This document shows, piece by piece, positions 50,485 to 59,515 of a stretch of 64,000 nt of DNA (within the stretch, counting starts at the first letter, position 1; every line of letters begins with the position of its first letter). A model generated the notes under the pieces. It was given only the letters and a program-made list of their open reading frames with translations, did no database searches and was not told the DNA's origin. Both the position numbers and the translations under genes were made by a program. This DNA comes from Pelagibacteraceae bacterium AG-404-P07 (GTDB taxonomy: Bacteria; Pseudomonadota; Alphaproteobacteria; Pelagibacterales; Pelagibacteraceae): the NCBI GenBank assembly GCA_003216235.1, contig QCJE01000002.1, positions 1 through 64,000 on the forward strand. The letters are read 5' to 3'.

Positions 50485-52104
50485 TTACATATTACCATAT
50501 TTTGGACCACCACCACCTTCTGGTGTAACCCAAGTAATATTTTGAGAAGGTTCTTTAATGTCACAAGTTTTACAGTGAATACAGTTTTGAGAATTAATCA
50601 CAAATTTATTTAAACCATTTTCATTTTGCACTTCATATACACCTGCTGGACAATATCTTTGTGCAGGTTCATCAAACTTTTCTAAAGTATAGTTTATCGG
50701 TAATGATGGGTCTTTAAGTTTTAAGTGAACTGGTTGATTATCAACATGATTTGTACCTGTTAAATAAACCGAGCTTGTCTTATCAAAAGTAATTACATTA
50801 TCAGGTTTTGGATACTCTATTTTTGGCATTTCACTTGCTAATTTTAAAGTTTCGTGATCGGCATGTTTGTGTTTTAAAGTCAAAGGTAATTTTCCTCTAA
50901 ACAATATTTGGTCAATACCAGTAAATATAATACCTAAAATTAATCCCCAGCTGAAACTTGGCTTAACATTTCTGGCTTCATAGAGCTCTTTATATAGCCA
51001 GCTTTTATTAAATTTTTCCTCAAAGATTGATAAATTTTTGTTATTTTTGATGTGATCAAAAATTGTTTCTGCAGCAATAATTCCACTTTTCATTGCAGTA
51101 TGCGATCCTTTAATTTTTGGCATATTTAAAGTTCCTGCATCACAACCAACTAATAACGCTCCTGGCATAAACATTTTTGGTAAACTTTGAAAACCTCCCT
51201 CTATTAATGCCCTAGCCCCATATGAGATTCTTTTTCCACCTTCAATTATCTTTTTAATAGCTGGGTGTGTTTTAAATTTTTGAAATTCATCAAAAGGTGA
51301 TAAATGAGGATTTTTATAATCTAAACCAATAACATAACCTAAAAAAATTTGTTTGTTTTCCGCATGATACATAAAACTTCCACCATAAGTTTGATTATCT
51401 AAAGGCCATCCTGCTGTGTGCATTACCAAACCTTCCTCATGATTTTTTTCATCTATTTCCCAAATTTCTTTGAAACCTATTCCATATTGTTGTGGGTCTT
51501 TATTTTTATCAAGTTCAAACTTTTTTATCAATTCTTTTCCAAGGTGTCCTCTGCAACCTTCAGCAAAAACAGTAACTTTACCTAAAAGCTCTATTCCTGG
51601 TTCAAAACTATCTTTTTTGTTTCCATCTTTATCAATGCCCATATCCTGTGTTGCAACACCTTTAACTGAACCATCTTCGTTATATATAATTTCACTAGCT
51701 GGAAATCCGGGAAAAATTTCAACACCTAACGCTTCAGCTTGTTCAGCAAGCCACCTACATAAATTTGCAAGACTTATAATATAATTTTTATGATTTTGTT
51801 GCACATTAGGTAATAACCAAGTCGGCCAGCTTAATGATTTATTTTTTCCAAGAAATAAAAATCTTTCTTTACTTACCTTTGTTTTGATTGGAGAATTTAA
51901 TTCTTTCCAATTTGGAATCAATTCATCCAAAGCTCTTGTTTCAAAAACATTTCCAGATAAAATATGAGCTCCAATTTCAGAAGCCTTTTCTAATAAGCAA
52001 ACATTTAAATTAGGATCTAATTGTTTAAGTTTTATCGCCGTAGACAAACCTGAAGGTCCACCTCCTACAATAACTACATCATATTCCATTGTCTCTCTGG
52101 ACAT
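50485..52104 (-). CDS. Electron-transfer flavoprotein:ubiquinone oxidoreductase
   Basis: 539 residues. The FAD Rossmann motif 'VVIVGGGPSGLSTAIKL' is at the start. A membrane-associated middle part ('WGLILGIIFTGIDQILF') follows. The C-terminal [4Fe-4S] domain has 'CIHCKTCDI' plus an earlier Cys in 'RYCPAG'. It passes electrons from ETF to ubiquinone. It is placed 23 bases after etfA, making it the third member of the dehydrogenase-to-quinone chain in this operon. Confidence 0.95.
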   Translation of the reverse strand: MSRETMEYDVVIVGGGPSGLSTAIKLKQLDPNLNVCLLEKASEIGAHILSGNVFETRALDELIPNWKELNSPIKTKVSKERFLFLGKNKSLSWPTWLLPNVQQNHKNYIISLANLCRWLAEQAEALGVEIFPGFPASEIIYNEDGSVKGVATQDMGIDKDGNKKDSFEPGIELLGKVTVFAEGCRGHLGKELIKKFELDKNKDPQQYGIGFKEIWEIDEKNHEEGLVMHTAGWPLDNQTYGGSFMYHAENKQIFLGYVIGLDYKNPHLSPFDEFQKFKTHPAIKKIIEGGKRISYGARALIEGGFQSLPKMFMPGALLVGCDAGTLNMPKIKGSHTAMKSGIIAAETIFDHIKNNKNLSIFEEKFNKSWLYKELYEARNVKPSFSWGLILGIIFTGIDQILFRGKLPLTLKHKHADHETLKLASEMPKIEYPKPDNVITFDKTSSVYLTGTNHVDNQPVHLKLKDPSLPINYTLEKFDEPAQRYCPAGVYEVQNENGLNKFVINSQNCIHCKTCDIKEPSQNITWVTPEGGGGPKYGNM

Positions 52105-52127
52105 AATCTATTTTTTTACAGATTCTA

Positions 52128-53081
52128 TTATTTTTGTATAGTGTTTAATTTGTTCAATTCCTCTAAGAATTGAGGAAGAGCTTCAAAAAGGTCTGCTTCA
52201 AGCCCATAATCTGCAACACTAAAGATAGGTGCCTCACCATCTTTATTAATTGCAACAATCACCTTACTTTCTTTCATTCCAGCTAAATGTTGAATAGCCC
52301 CTGAAATTCCTACTGCAATATATAAATCAGGAACTACAACTTTTCCTGTTTGACCGACTTGATGGTCATTGCTTATATAACCTGCATCAACTGCTGCTCT
52401 TGATGCGCCAATAGCAGCATTCAATTTATCAGCAAGAGATGTAATTAATTTAAAATTATCTCCACTTTGCATACCCCTTCCACCGGAAACAACAACTCTA
52501 GCAGTTCCAAGTTCAGGTCTATCAGATTTGACTTCTTCTCTTTTAATAAATTTTGTTTGTCCAAACTCACCGCTTGGTTCTGCTTTTTCAATAGGTGCCG
52601 ATCCACCAGAACTCTCACAAGGGTCAAAAGACGTTGGTCTTATTGTAACACATTTTTTAGGATCTTTACTTTTTACTGTTGCAAAAGCATTTCCAGCATA
52701 AATTGGCCTCAAAAAAGTATCAGGTGATATAACTTTAGTAATATCACTGATTTGTGAAGTGTCTAAAGCAGCAGCAATTCTTGGCATTAAATTTTTTCCA
52801 AATGTATTTGCTGAACAAACAATATGCGAATAATTTTCAGCAAGTTTAACAATTACCGGTGAAAAATTTTCTGCAACAAAATTTTCATAATAAGGAGCCT
52901 CTACTTGAATTACTTTTTTAATTATTGGCAATTCTGAAAGTGCTTTTGAAGCATCTCCACAGTTTTGACCAACTATTACTGCATGAACATCAGCATCAAT
53001 TTGTGAAGCTGCATTTGCAGCATTTAGAGTAAAAGGTTTGAGTTCTTTATTATTATGTTCTGCTATTAATAAAACTGACAT
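52128..53081 (-). CDS. etfA: Electron-transfer flavoprotein alpha subunit
   Basis: 317 residues with the C-terminal FAD-binding domain clearly seen in 'VVSGGRGMQSGDNF', 'GQTGKVVVPDLYIAVGISG' and 'VADYGLEADLFEALPQF'. With EtfB it forms the soluble ETF carrying electrons from flavin dehydrogenases to the quinone oxidoreductase. It begins one base after the etfB stop. Confidence 0.95.
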   Translation of the reverse strand: MSVLLIAEHNNKELKPFTLNAANAASQIDADVHAVIVGQNCGDASKALSELPIIKKVIQVEAPYYENFVAENFSPVIVKLAENYSHIVCSANTFGKNLMPRIAAALDTSQISDITKVISPDTFLRPIYAGNAFATVKSKDPKKCVTIRPTSFDPCESSGGSAPIEKAEPSGEFGQTKFIKREEVKSDRPELGTARVVVSGGRGMQSGDNFKLITSLADKLNAAIGASRAAVDAGYISNDHQVGQTGKVVVPDLYIAVGISGAIQHLAGMKESKVIVAINKDGEAPIFSVADYGLEADLFEALPQFLEELNKLNTIQK

Positions 53082-53831
53082 TTAAATCACCTTTGCTTCG
53101 TTTTTTAATTTTTGCACTAACTCAGCCACACTTGAAACTTTAATACCTGCTTTTCTTTTTGGTGGCTCTTCTACTTTAGTTTGCTCGATTCTAGGAGATG
53201 TATCTACTCCTAAATCTGACGCATTTATTTGTTCAATTGGTTTCTTCTTGGCCTTCATTATATTAGGTAATGAAGCGTATCTTGGTTCATTAAGCCTTAA
53301 ATCACATGTAACTATTGCAGGTACATTTATTTCAATTGTTTCTAGACCTTCATCAATTTCTCTTGTTACCTCTAATGATTTATCTTTTACTTCTATTTTA
53401 GATGCGAAAGTTGCTTGAGGCCAATTAAGTAACGCACTTAACATTTGTCCTGTTTGATTGCAATCATCATCAATTGCTTGTTTACCCATAAAAACTAAAT
53501 CAGGTTTTTCTTTTTCAACTATTTTTTGTAACAATTTAGAAACAGCTAATGGTTCTAAAATCCCATCTGCTTTTATAAGAATACCTCTATCAGCCCCAAC
53601 CGCCAATGCTTTACGAACGGTCTCTTGTGCTTTTTCTTCACCAACACTAACAGCTATTACTTCTGTAGCTTTTCCAGCTTCTTTTATTTTAACAGCTTCT
53701 TCTATTGCATTATCATCAGGTGGATTAGTTGACATCTTAACATTGTCAGTGACAACACCAGTATTGTCCTCTTTAACTCTTACCTGTACGTTATAATCAA
53801 TAACTCTTTTAACTGCGACTAAAATTTTCAT
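53082..53831 (-). CDS. etfB: Electron-transfer flavoprotein beta subunit
   Basis: 249 residues, standard length. '[19 protein letters not shown]', '[12 protein letters not shown]' and the AMP-binding '[19 protein letters not shown]' define EtfB. Its start overlaps the stop of the DMGDH-type gene by one base. The first electron donor in this chain is therefore that demethylating flavoprotein. Confidence 0.95.
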   Translation of the reverse strand: MKILVAVKRVIDYNVQVRVKEDNTGVVTDNVKMSTNPPDDNAIEEAVKIKEAGKATEVIAVSVGEEKAQETVRKALAVGADRGILIKADGILEPLAVSKLLQKIVEKEKPDLVFMGKQAIDDDCNQTGQMLSALLNWPQATFASKIEVKDKSLEVTREIDEGLETIEINVPAIVTCDLRLNEPRYASLPNIMKAKKKPIEQINASDLGVDTSPRIEQTKVEEPPKRKAGIKVSSVAELVQKLKNEAKVI

Positions 53832-56263
53832 TAAGCTCTCAATAATTTATTTTCAACATCGTATGGACTTTCCTCTAAAATTGTAGCCTCATACATTTTT
53901 CCTAATATATCAACTGTAAGTTTTTCTCCCACATTTGCTAATTCTGGTTTAACCATTGCTAGTGCTATAGATTTATCCAATCTAAATCCATACTCACCAC
54001 CAGTTGCTCTTCCAATTACCTTATTGTCTTTGTAAATAGGATTATTACCTAATACATCAGAGTCAGTCGTATTATGAACTTCTAATGTTACTAATTTATT
54101 ATCAAAACCTTTTTCTCTCCATTTATTTAAAGCTTCTAAACCAATAAAGTTACCTTTGTTAGGATGAATAAATCTATCTAAGCCTGACTCGTAGGGCGAA
54201 TATTCAATAGATAATTCAGTACCTACAAGTTTATAAGATTTTTCTACTCTTAAACTATTCATTGCTCTAATACCAAAAGGTTTGATCCCTAATTCTTTGC
54301 CAGCTTCCATTAATTTATCAAAAATATGATTTTGATATTCAATTGGATGATGTAACTCCCACCCAAGTTCTCCAACAAAATTAACTCTCATAGCATTTAC
54401 AGGAGCATATCCAACATTAACATTTTTAGCTGTGAGCCATTTAAAATTTTCGTTTGAAAAATCATCTGTTGAAACTTTTTGCATCAGTTGTCTAGATTTA
54501 GGACCTGCCACAACTAATACACCATTACTGTTTGTAAGATCCTCAAATATAACCGATCCATCAGTTGGCATCCATTTTTGAATCCAATCATGATCTAATC
54601 TTAAATTTGCTCCTGCAGACACAAGATAATAACTATTTTCAGCTTCTTTCATTATTGTAAATTCTGAGTGCACACCCCCTTTAGTATTAAGAGCATGACA
54701 TAAATTTATTCTACCAATTTTTTTAGGAAGTTTATTTGCTACCAAATAATCCAAAAATTCCTCAGCTTTTGGACCTTTAATTCTGCATTTTGCAAATGCT
54801 GTCATATCTAATAAGCCAACATTTTCCTTAACGTTTTGACATTCTTTTTTAATTGCATCAAACCATTTTGATCTTCTAAAAGACCAATCATCTTTTTGCT
54901 CCATGCCATCAGTTGCAAAAAAGTTGGGTCTTTCCCATCCAAATTTTTGTCCAAATACTGCTCCTAAATTTTTCATTCTTTCATAACAAGGTGAAGTTCT
55001 TAAAGGCCTCGCGGCTGGTCTTTCTTCATCTGGATAATGAACAATAAAAACATGGCTGTAAGCTTCTTCATTTTTAGCTTTTAAATAAGATTTAGTTGCA
55101 TAATTTCCATAACGTCTAGGTTCAACACCAAGCATATCAATTGTTGGTTCACCATCTACAATCCACTCAGCTAATTGCCAACCTGCACCTCCAGCTGCAG
55201 TTATTCCAAAACTATGTCCTTCATTAATCCAAAAATTTTTTAATCCCCAAGCAGGACCAACTATAGGATTGCCATCTGGTGTATAACAGATTGCTCCGTT
55301 ATAAACTTTTTTTACACCTACTTCTCCAAAAGCAGGAACACGATGTATAGCACCTTCTATGTGTGGTGCGAGTCTATCTAAATCTTCTTGGAATAATTCA
55401 TATTCAGAATTTTTTGATGGTCCTTCAACATAACAAGCCGGAGCTCCATCTTCATAAGGTCCCAAAATTAATCCACCAGCCTCTTCTCGCATATACCATC
55501 TGCTATCACTATCTCTCAAAACTCCCATTTCTGGAAGTCCGTCTTTTTTTCTTTTTTGAATTTCAGGATGTGGCTCTGTTACAATGTATTGATGTTCGAC
55601 AGGTATAACTGGAATGTCTAATCCAACCATTTCACCAGTTTGGCGTGCGAAATTACCTGAACAAGAGATTATATGTTCACATTCAATTGTACCTTTGTCT
55701 GTTTCAACAATCCAGCCATCTTTAGTTTGTTTCATTGCTAAGACAGTTGTGTTTCTATAAATCTCTGCTCCCATATTTCTTGCGCCTGTTGCAAGAGCTT
55801 GAGTTAAATCAGCAGGTTGAATGTATCCATCTTCTGGGTGTTGAATAGCTCCAACTAAATCATCTGTATGACATAAAGGCCAAATTTCTTTTACTTGTTG
55901 GGGTGTTAAAAATTTCACATCAACACCGATTGTTTTAGCTACACCAGCGTATTGATGATATTCATCCATTCTATCTTTAGTGCTTGCTAAACGAATATTT
56001 GATACAATACTAAATCCTACATTCTTTCCAGTTTCTTCTTCTAATTTTTTATAAAGGTCTACTGCATACTTGTGAAGTTGTCCTACAGAGTAACTCATAT
56101 TAAACAATGGTAATAATCCGGCAGCATGCCAAGTTGAACCAGAGGTTAATTCTTTTCTTTCAACAAGAACTACATCAGACCAACCTTTTTTTGCTAAGTG
56201 GTAAAGAGCACTTACTCCTACAACCCCACCACCAACAACAACAACTTTTGTTTTAGATTTCAT
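53831..56263 (-). CDS. Dimethylglycine/sarcosine dehydrogenase-type flavoprotein
   Basis: 810 residues with three parts. First is a FAD-dependent DAO-like oxidoreductase domain (1-~400; '[17 protein letters not shown]', with the flavin-linking His in 'SGSTWHAAG'). A linker (~400-440) follows, then a GcvT-like folate-binding C-terminal domain (~440-810; '[19 protein letters not shown]'). Such enzymes oxidise N-methyl groups of dimethylglycine or sarcosine, giving methylene-tetrahydrofolate and reduced ETF. Which of the two is the substrate is not clear from sequence. Confidence 0.9.
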   Translation of the reverse strand: MKSKTKVVVVGGGVVGVSALYHLAKKGWSDVVLVERKELTSGSTWHAAGLLPLFNMSYSVGQLHKYAVDLYKKLEEETGKNVGFSIVSNIRLASTKDRMDEYHQYAGVAKTIGVDVKFLTPQQVKEIWPLCHTDDLVGAIQHPEDGYIQPADLTQALATGARNMGAEIYRNTTVLAMKQTKDGWIVETDKGTIECEHIISCSGNFARQTGEMVGLDIPVIPVEHQYIVTEPHPEIQKRKKDGLPEMGVLRDSDSRWYMREEAGGLILGPYEDGAPACYVEGPSKNSEYELFQEDLDRLAPHIEGAIHRVPAFGEVGVKKVYNGAICYTPDGNPIVGPAWGLKNFWINEGHSFGITAAGGAGWQLAEWIVDGEPTIDMLGVEPRRYGNYATKSYLKAKNEEAYSHVFIVHYPDEERPAARPLRTSPCYERMKNLGAVFGQKFGWERPNFFATDGMEQKDDWSFRRSKWFDAIKKECQNVKENVGLLDMTAFAKCRIKGPKAEEFLDYLVANKLPKKIGRINLCHALNTKGGVHSEFTIMKEAENSYYLVSAGANLRLDHDWIQKWMPTDGSVIFEDLTNSNGVLVVAGPKSRQLMQKVSTDDFSNENFKWLTAKNVNVGYAPVNAMRVNFVGELGWELHHPIEYQNHIFDKLMEAGKELGIKPFGIRAMNSLRVEKSYKLVGTELSIEYSPYESGLDRFIHPNKGNFIGLEALNKWREKGFDNKLVTLEVHNTTDSDVLGNNPIYKDNKVIGRATGGEYGFRLDKSIALAMVKPELANVGEKLTVDILGKMYEATILEESPYDVENKLLRA

Positions 56264-56319
56264 TAGGCGATTCCTACTAAATTTTTATTCATTTCGAAAC
56301 AAAATTGTATTGTGGACAA

Positions 56320-56793
56320 TCAAATCGAACTTCCTAAAGCAATGGGGCTCGAAACCATCGTAGTCAGCCAGCAATCTTTTAAAGGCCCTTCTCTTGTATA
56401 TTTTTCTACTTGCCAGTTAAATTTATGATAAATTTTTTTACTATCTAAAATTATCACCTCAAATTGGGCCCATTTATCACTGCTTCCCACCTCAGTAATT
56501 GTATGGCTTAAATGATTTAAAAGCATTTGATAAGATCTTCCTTTAATCATCATCTTAAAATTTGGTAATGGACCTGTATTTTTTTTATTGTCTGGATGCG
56601 CAAAAGTCCATGTCTGTTCAATCCCTCTATCTTTAAACTGGTCATCATTATTCATTAATCCAGTAAGCTGAATTTGAACTACCTCTTTAGGTTTAATCAA
56701 ATTACTTGGTTCAATCAGATCGGCCTTTAATATATGGGTAGAAATAAAATAAAAAAAAATTACACTAAACGTTAAGAGCAGTTTTTTTAACAT
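56320..56793 (-). CDS. Secreted DUF4864-like protein
   Basis: 157 residues from the ATG at 56793, chosen because it begins a signal peptide ('MLKKLLLTFSVIFFYFIS'). An earlier in-frame ATG at 56823 gives a longer non-signal start. The mature domain has an opening helix ('VVQIQLTGLMNNDDQF') and strands rich in aromatic residues ('FKMMIKGRSYQMLL', 'HKFNWQVEKYT'), close to DUF4864. A Cys near the end ('KDCWLTT') may be structural. It overlaps the flavodoxin-fold gene by 29 bases. Confidence 0.7.
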   Translation of the reverse strand: MLKKLLLTFSVIFFYFISTHILKADLIEPSNLIKPKEVVQIQLTGLMNNDDQFKDRGIEQTWTFAHPDNKKNTGPLPNFKMMIKGRSYQMLLNHLSHTITEVGSSDKWAQFEVIILDSKKIYHKFNWQVEKYTREGPLKDCWLTTMVSSPIALGSSI

Positions 56794-57334
56794 CTTTGAG
56801 AAACAATTTTCTTTTTTCATCACTTACAAATGGTACAGCAAAATATCTTCTGTAATTAATATTATAAATGCCGCACATATGGAAAACTCCTCTTTTTAAT
56901 CTTCTAATTGGTAAATTTAAAAAGAATGTAGTAATTGCTAACCTTGGAGAGCCATAGGTACAAAAGATAATTGCTTTTTTATCTCTAAGATTTCCAATTG
57001 GATATCCATAGTTGCCCCATAATTGTTTAAATCTAAATGCCCATGGTGGAGCTAAAACTTTATCTATCCAACCTTCAACTATTGCAGGCATCCTAAAATT
57101 CCATATTGGAGCAATTAAAACAATTGTATCACAAGCATCAATTCTTTTTCTATGATCCAAAACTATTTTGTCTGGTTCTTCACCAGCAAAGACTGGATCA
57201 AACTTTTCCTTGTAAAGATCAATTGTATCAACAGAGTGGCCTTTATCTTTAGCGGTTTCAATAAAGGTATCTCTAATAGCTGCATTAAATGATTTGTCAT
57301 CATAATGACCGTATATTAGAAAAATTTTTTTCAT
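56765..57334 (-). CDS. Flavodoxin-fold NAD(P)H oxidoreductase
   Basis: 189 residues of the NQO1/KefF/MdaB family. The flavin loop 'IYGHYDDKSFNAAIRDTF' is followed by 'LIAPIWNFRMPAIVEGWID' and 'CTYGSPRLAITTF'. It carries two-electron reduction of quinones or similar compounds with NAD(P)H. It belongs to the eight-gene operon starting with the Rieske oxygenase and is next to a CoA-binding protein; which substrate it serves is unknown. Confidence 0.85.
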   Translation of the reverse strand: MKKIFLIYGHYDDKSFNAAIRDTFIETAKDKGHSVDTIDLYKEKFDPVFAGEEPDKIVLDHRKRIDACDTIVLIAPIWNFRMPAIVEGWIDKVLAPPWAFRFKQLWGNYGYPIGNLRDKKAIIFCTYGSPRLAITTFFLNLPIRRLKRGVFHMCGIYNINYRRYFAVPFVSDEKRKLFLKDVKKTALNV

Positions 57335-57335
57335 A

Positions 57336-57770
57336 TTAACTTTGTAAAACTGGAAATGCTTGCCGTACTTTTAAAAAATGTTTTTGATATTCCATTTTAG
57401 TACATTTATCTTCAACATATTCAATCTTATTTTCTTCAACAATTTTTTTTGCCTCTTCACTTTTAATACCCAACTGTAACCATAAAACTTTAGCTTTGAT
57501 ACTGACTGTATCTTTTGCAATATCCAATACTTCTTTTGAAGGTCTAAAAACATCCACGATATCAACTGTGTCTTTAATATCAGTTATTTTTTCAAAAACT
57601 TCCTCTCCTAAAATTTTTTGACCTTTAGCTTTTGGGTTTACAGGAAAAACTTTAAATCCATATTTTTGCATATATTTCATTACAATAGTCGAAGCTTTTG
57701 TTGGGTCATTGCTAACTCCAATCATTGCAATTTTTTTATATTTTGAAAGAATTTCTTTTATATCATTCAT
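57336..57770 (-). CDS. CoA-binding-domain protein (YccU-like)
   Basis: 144 residues of a CoA-binding Rossmann domain. The phosphate loop is 'IAMIGVSNDPTKASTIVM', then 'KVFPVNPKAKGQKILG' and 'VDIVDVFRPSKEVLD'. The final block is 'KVLWLQLGIKSEEAKK'. Small single-domain proteins of this type are widely conserved, with unproven function. It overlaps the preceding small membrane-protein gene by one base. Confidence 0.86.
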   Translation of the reverse strand: MNDIKEILSKYKKIAMIGVSNDPTKASTIVMKYMQKYGFKVFPVNPKAKGQKILGEEVFEKITDIKDTVDIVDVFRPSKEVLDIAKDTVSIKAKVLWLQLGIKSEEAKKIVEENKIEYVEDKCTKMEYQKHFLKVRQAFPVLQS

Positions 57771-57955
57771 TAATTTTTCATAATCTCTTTTTTGCAGAAT
57801 ATTTTAGCTTCTTCTGTGGTCATTGGTTTATCTAATTTTTGACTCCCAGCAACACAGGCATCTATAGCTCTTTTAAAATTATGTTCCCTAAAAGTAAAAA
57901 TTAAATAAAGTCCCAAAATTATTAAAATAATAGTTATAATATTTTTTATTTTCAT
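57770..57955 (-). CDS. Small single-helix membrane protein
   Basis: 61 residues with one N-terminal membrane helix ('IITIILIILGLYLIFTF', about 5-21). A 40-residue tail follows, with two Cys ('DACVAGSQ' and 'FCKKEIM') and the acidic run 'MTTEEAK'. The tail resembles the Cys-containing ends of small secreted helper proteins. No family is recognised. It overlaps both neighbours (four bases with the crotonase, one with the CoA-binding gene), so it is a real part of the operon. Confidence 0.62.
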   Translation of the reverse strand: MKIKNIITIILIILGLYLIFTFREHNFKRAIDACVAGSQKLDKPMTTEEAKIFCKKEIMKN

Positions 57956-58725
57956 CTATTTTTCCATTTTGGTTTTCTTTTTTCTAAAAAAGCAGAAATC
58001 CCCTCTTTTGCATCCATTGCCATCATATTAAGAGTCATCATCTTGCTAGTGTAAACATATGCTTTTCTCAATGGCATCTCTAATTGTTTATAAAAAGCTT
58101 GTTTACCAATTTTAATTGTAAGATTTGATTTTGACGCTATTTTTTTAGCTACTTTAAGAACCTCAGTATTTAATTTAGATTTTGAAAAATAATCATTAAT
58201 TAATCCAATTTCTTTTGCATAAGATGCTTTAATAGGTTCTCCGGTTAACAGCATTCTCATCATTGGTTTTCTATTTATTTTTCTGCTTACAGCGACCATT
58301 GGAGTGCTACAAAATAATCCAATATTTACACCTGGTGTTGCAAACAAAGCATTATTTGAACTATAAGCTAAGTCGCAACTTGCAACTAATTGACACCCAG
58401 CTGCATATGCAGCTCCATGAACTTTAGCTATAACTGGTTTTTTTCCTTCCACAATTTGTAGCATTAATTTTGAGCAAAGATTAAATAACTTTTGATATTT
58501 ATTTCTAATTTTTAAGTTCTTTACCTCTTTCAAATTATGTCCGGCACTAAAACCCTTACCTGCTCCCTCAAGAATAATTACTTTTGTTTTTTTATCTTTA
58601 TCAAGTTTTAAAAAAACTTTAATCAAATCATTCAAATTTTTAAATGATAATGAGTTATATGTTTTAGGCTCATTAATGGTGACTATAGATATTCCGCCAG
58701 ACAAATTTTTAACTTTTACATTCAT
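57952..58725 (-). CDS. Enoyl-CoA hydratase/isomerase-family protein (ECHDC3-like)
   Basis: 257 residues of the crotonase fold. The oxyanion hole is formed in 'GAGKGFSAGHNLKEV' and 'GAAYAAGCQLVASCDLAY'. The stretch 'FATPGVNIGLFCSTP' replaces the usual 'PE' block, so the first catalytic Glu of enoyl-CoA hydratases is Gly here. This resembles the ECHDC3 branch. It may therefore be an isomerase, hydrolase or non-catalytic partner rather than a hydratase. It lies in the middle of the eight-gene operon. Confidence 0.85.
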   Translation of the reverse strand: MNVKVKNLSGGISIVTINEPKTYNSLSFKNLNDLIKVFLKLDKDKKTKVIILEGAGKGFSAGHNLKEVKNLKIRNKYQKLFNLCSKLMLQIVEGKKPVIAKVHGAAYAAGCQLVASCDLAYSSNNALFATPGVNIGLFCSTPMVAVSRKINRKPMMRMLLTGEPIKASYAKEIGLINDYFSKSKLNTEVLKVAKKIASKSNLTIKIGKQAFYKQLEMPLRKAYVYTSKMMTLNMMAMDAKEGISAFLEKRKPKWKNR

Positions 58726-58733
58726 TAAAAATT

Positions 58734-59108
58734 TTATTTAAGTTTCCCTTCTTTTCTCATTTTGGCTCTTATTTTAGTTGCTGAAATTTCTTGAATTTCT
58801 TTAGAAAGTTCAATTTCTTCAATTTTATAACCCACACCTCTACCATAACAAATATTAGTAATATTTGGCACCATCATAATCTTGAAATGTCCCTCAAACT
58901 CTGGGTTCAATCTATCTTCGATATTTTTTTTTACTGTCTCAAAATCAAATGGATTGTCATCAACTCCCTGAACGTCTCTAATTTGAATGCAAACCTGGCC
59001 CGTTTTTTTTATAATTTCTTTAAATAAAGTATAATGACCATCGTGAAACGGTTGCCATCTTCCCAACATTTGTGCAGTTGGTTTTTTATTATCCCACTTG
59101 TAAGTCAT
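58734..59108 (-). CDS. HxGH-class nucleotidyltransferase-like protein
   Basis: 124 residues with the N-terminal cytidylyl/adenylyltransferase motif 'GRWQPFHDGHYTLFKE' (H22-x-x-H25). The C-terminal 'EISATKIRAKMRKEGKL' motif resembles the ISSTxIR of NMN- and phosphopantetheine-type transferases. It is far smaller than NMNAT or FMN transferases and lacks a second domain. It likely attaches a nucleotide to a small phosphate-bearing substrate. The APS-kinase-like gene ends one base into its start. Confidence 0.8.
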   Translation of the reverse strand: MTYKWDNKKPTAQMLGRWQPFHDGHYTLFKEIIKKTGQVCIQIRDVQGVDDNPFDFETVKKNIEDRLNPEFEGHFKIMMVPNITNICYGRGVGYKIEEIELSKEIQEISATKIRAKMRKEGKLK

Positions 59109-59515
59109 TATTTTATCTCCTTTAATATTTTTGGTGCCCAGTTTTTAGCATCTTGAGTAGTAACATGAAAGTCATACTTATCTGGTTTAACAAACATTTT
59201 ATTAGTATCATCAAATCTTCCTTCTTTTATCGTGTCCATCCAAATTATATAATCTGCTGGGAATAAACTTCTTGCTTCAGGTGTAGGACAAATAAAGTCT
59301 GCTACAACATAACTTCCATCTTGTTTCATCTTAACAGCAAACTCAGCCATTCTTTTTGATTGTCTTTTTCTTCCTTCTTCAGAAAAATCCCAATCATTAG
59401 CTTCTTTTCGAACCTCATCTGCATTCAATCTTTTTGCTTTTAACATTGGAGCTAACTCATTTGCTAAAGTTGTTTTGCCAGATCCAGGTAATCCCATAAC
59501 TAAAATAATCTTCAT
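59108..59515 (-). CDS. Small APS-kinase-like P-loop protein
   Basis: 135 residues. Walker A is 'LVMGLPGSGKTTLANEL', then 'LNADEVRKEANDWDFSEEGRKR' in two parts with the Asp/Arg pair of APS kinase (DxxR). It closes with 'FICPTPEARSLFP'. The family norm is about 200 residues, so the lid and C-terminal part are shortened. Its substrate may be another alcohol. SAR11 lacks sulfate assimilation, so a CysC function is unlikely. It overlaps the Rieske gene by four bases. Confidence 0.8.
   Translation of the reverse strand: MKIILVMGLPGSGKTTLANELAPMLKAKRLNADEVRKEANDWDFSEEGRKRQSKRMAEFAVKMKQDGSYVVADFICPTPEARSLFPADYIIWMDTIKEGRFDDTNKMFVKPDKYDFHVTTQDAKNWAPKILKEIK

Noticed and set aside
59108-59515. CysC-type sulfate activation
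   Set aside because: The protein is too short, has no sulfurylase neighbours, and SAR11 is known to lack sulfate assimilation. The gene is retained as APS-kinase-like only.
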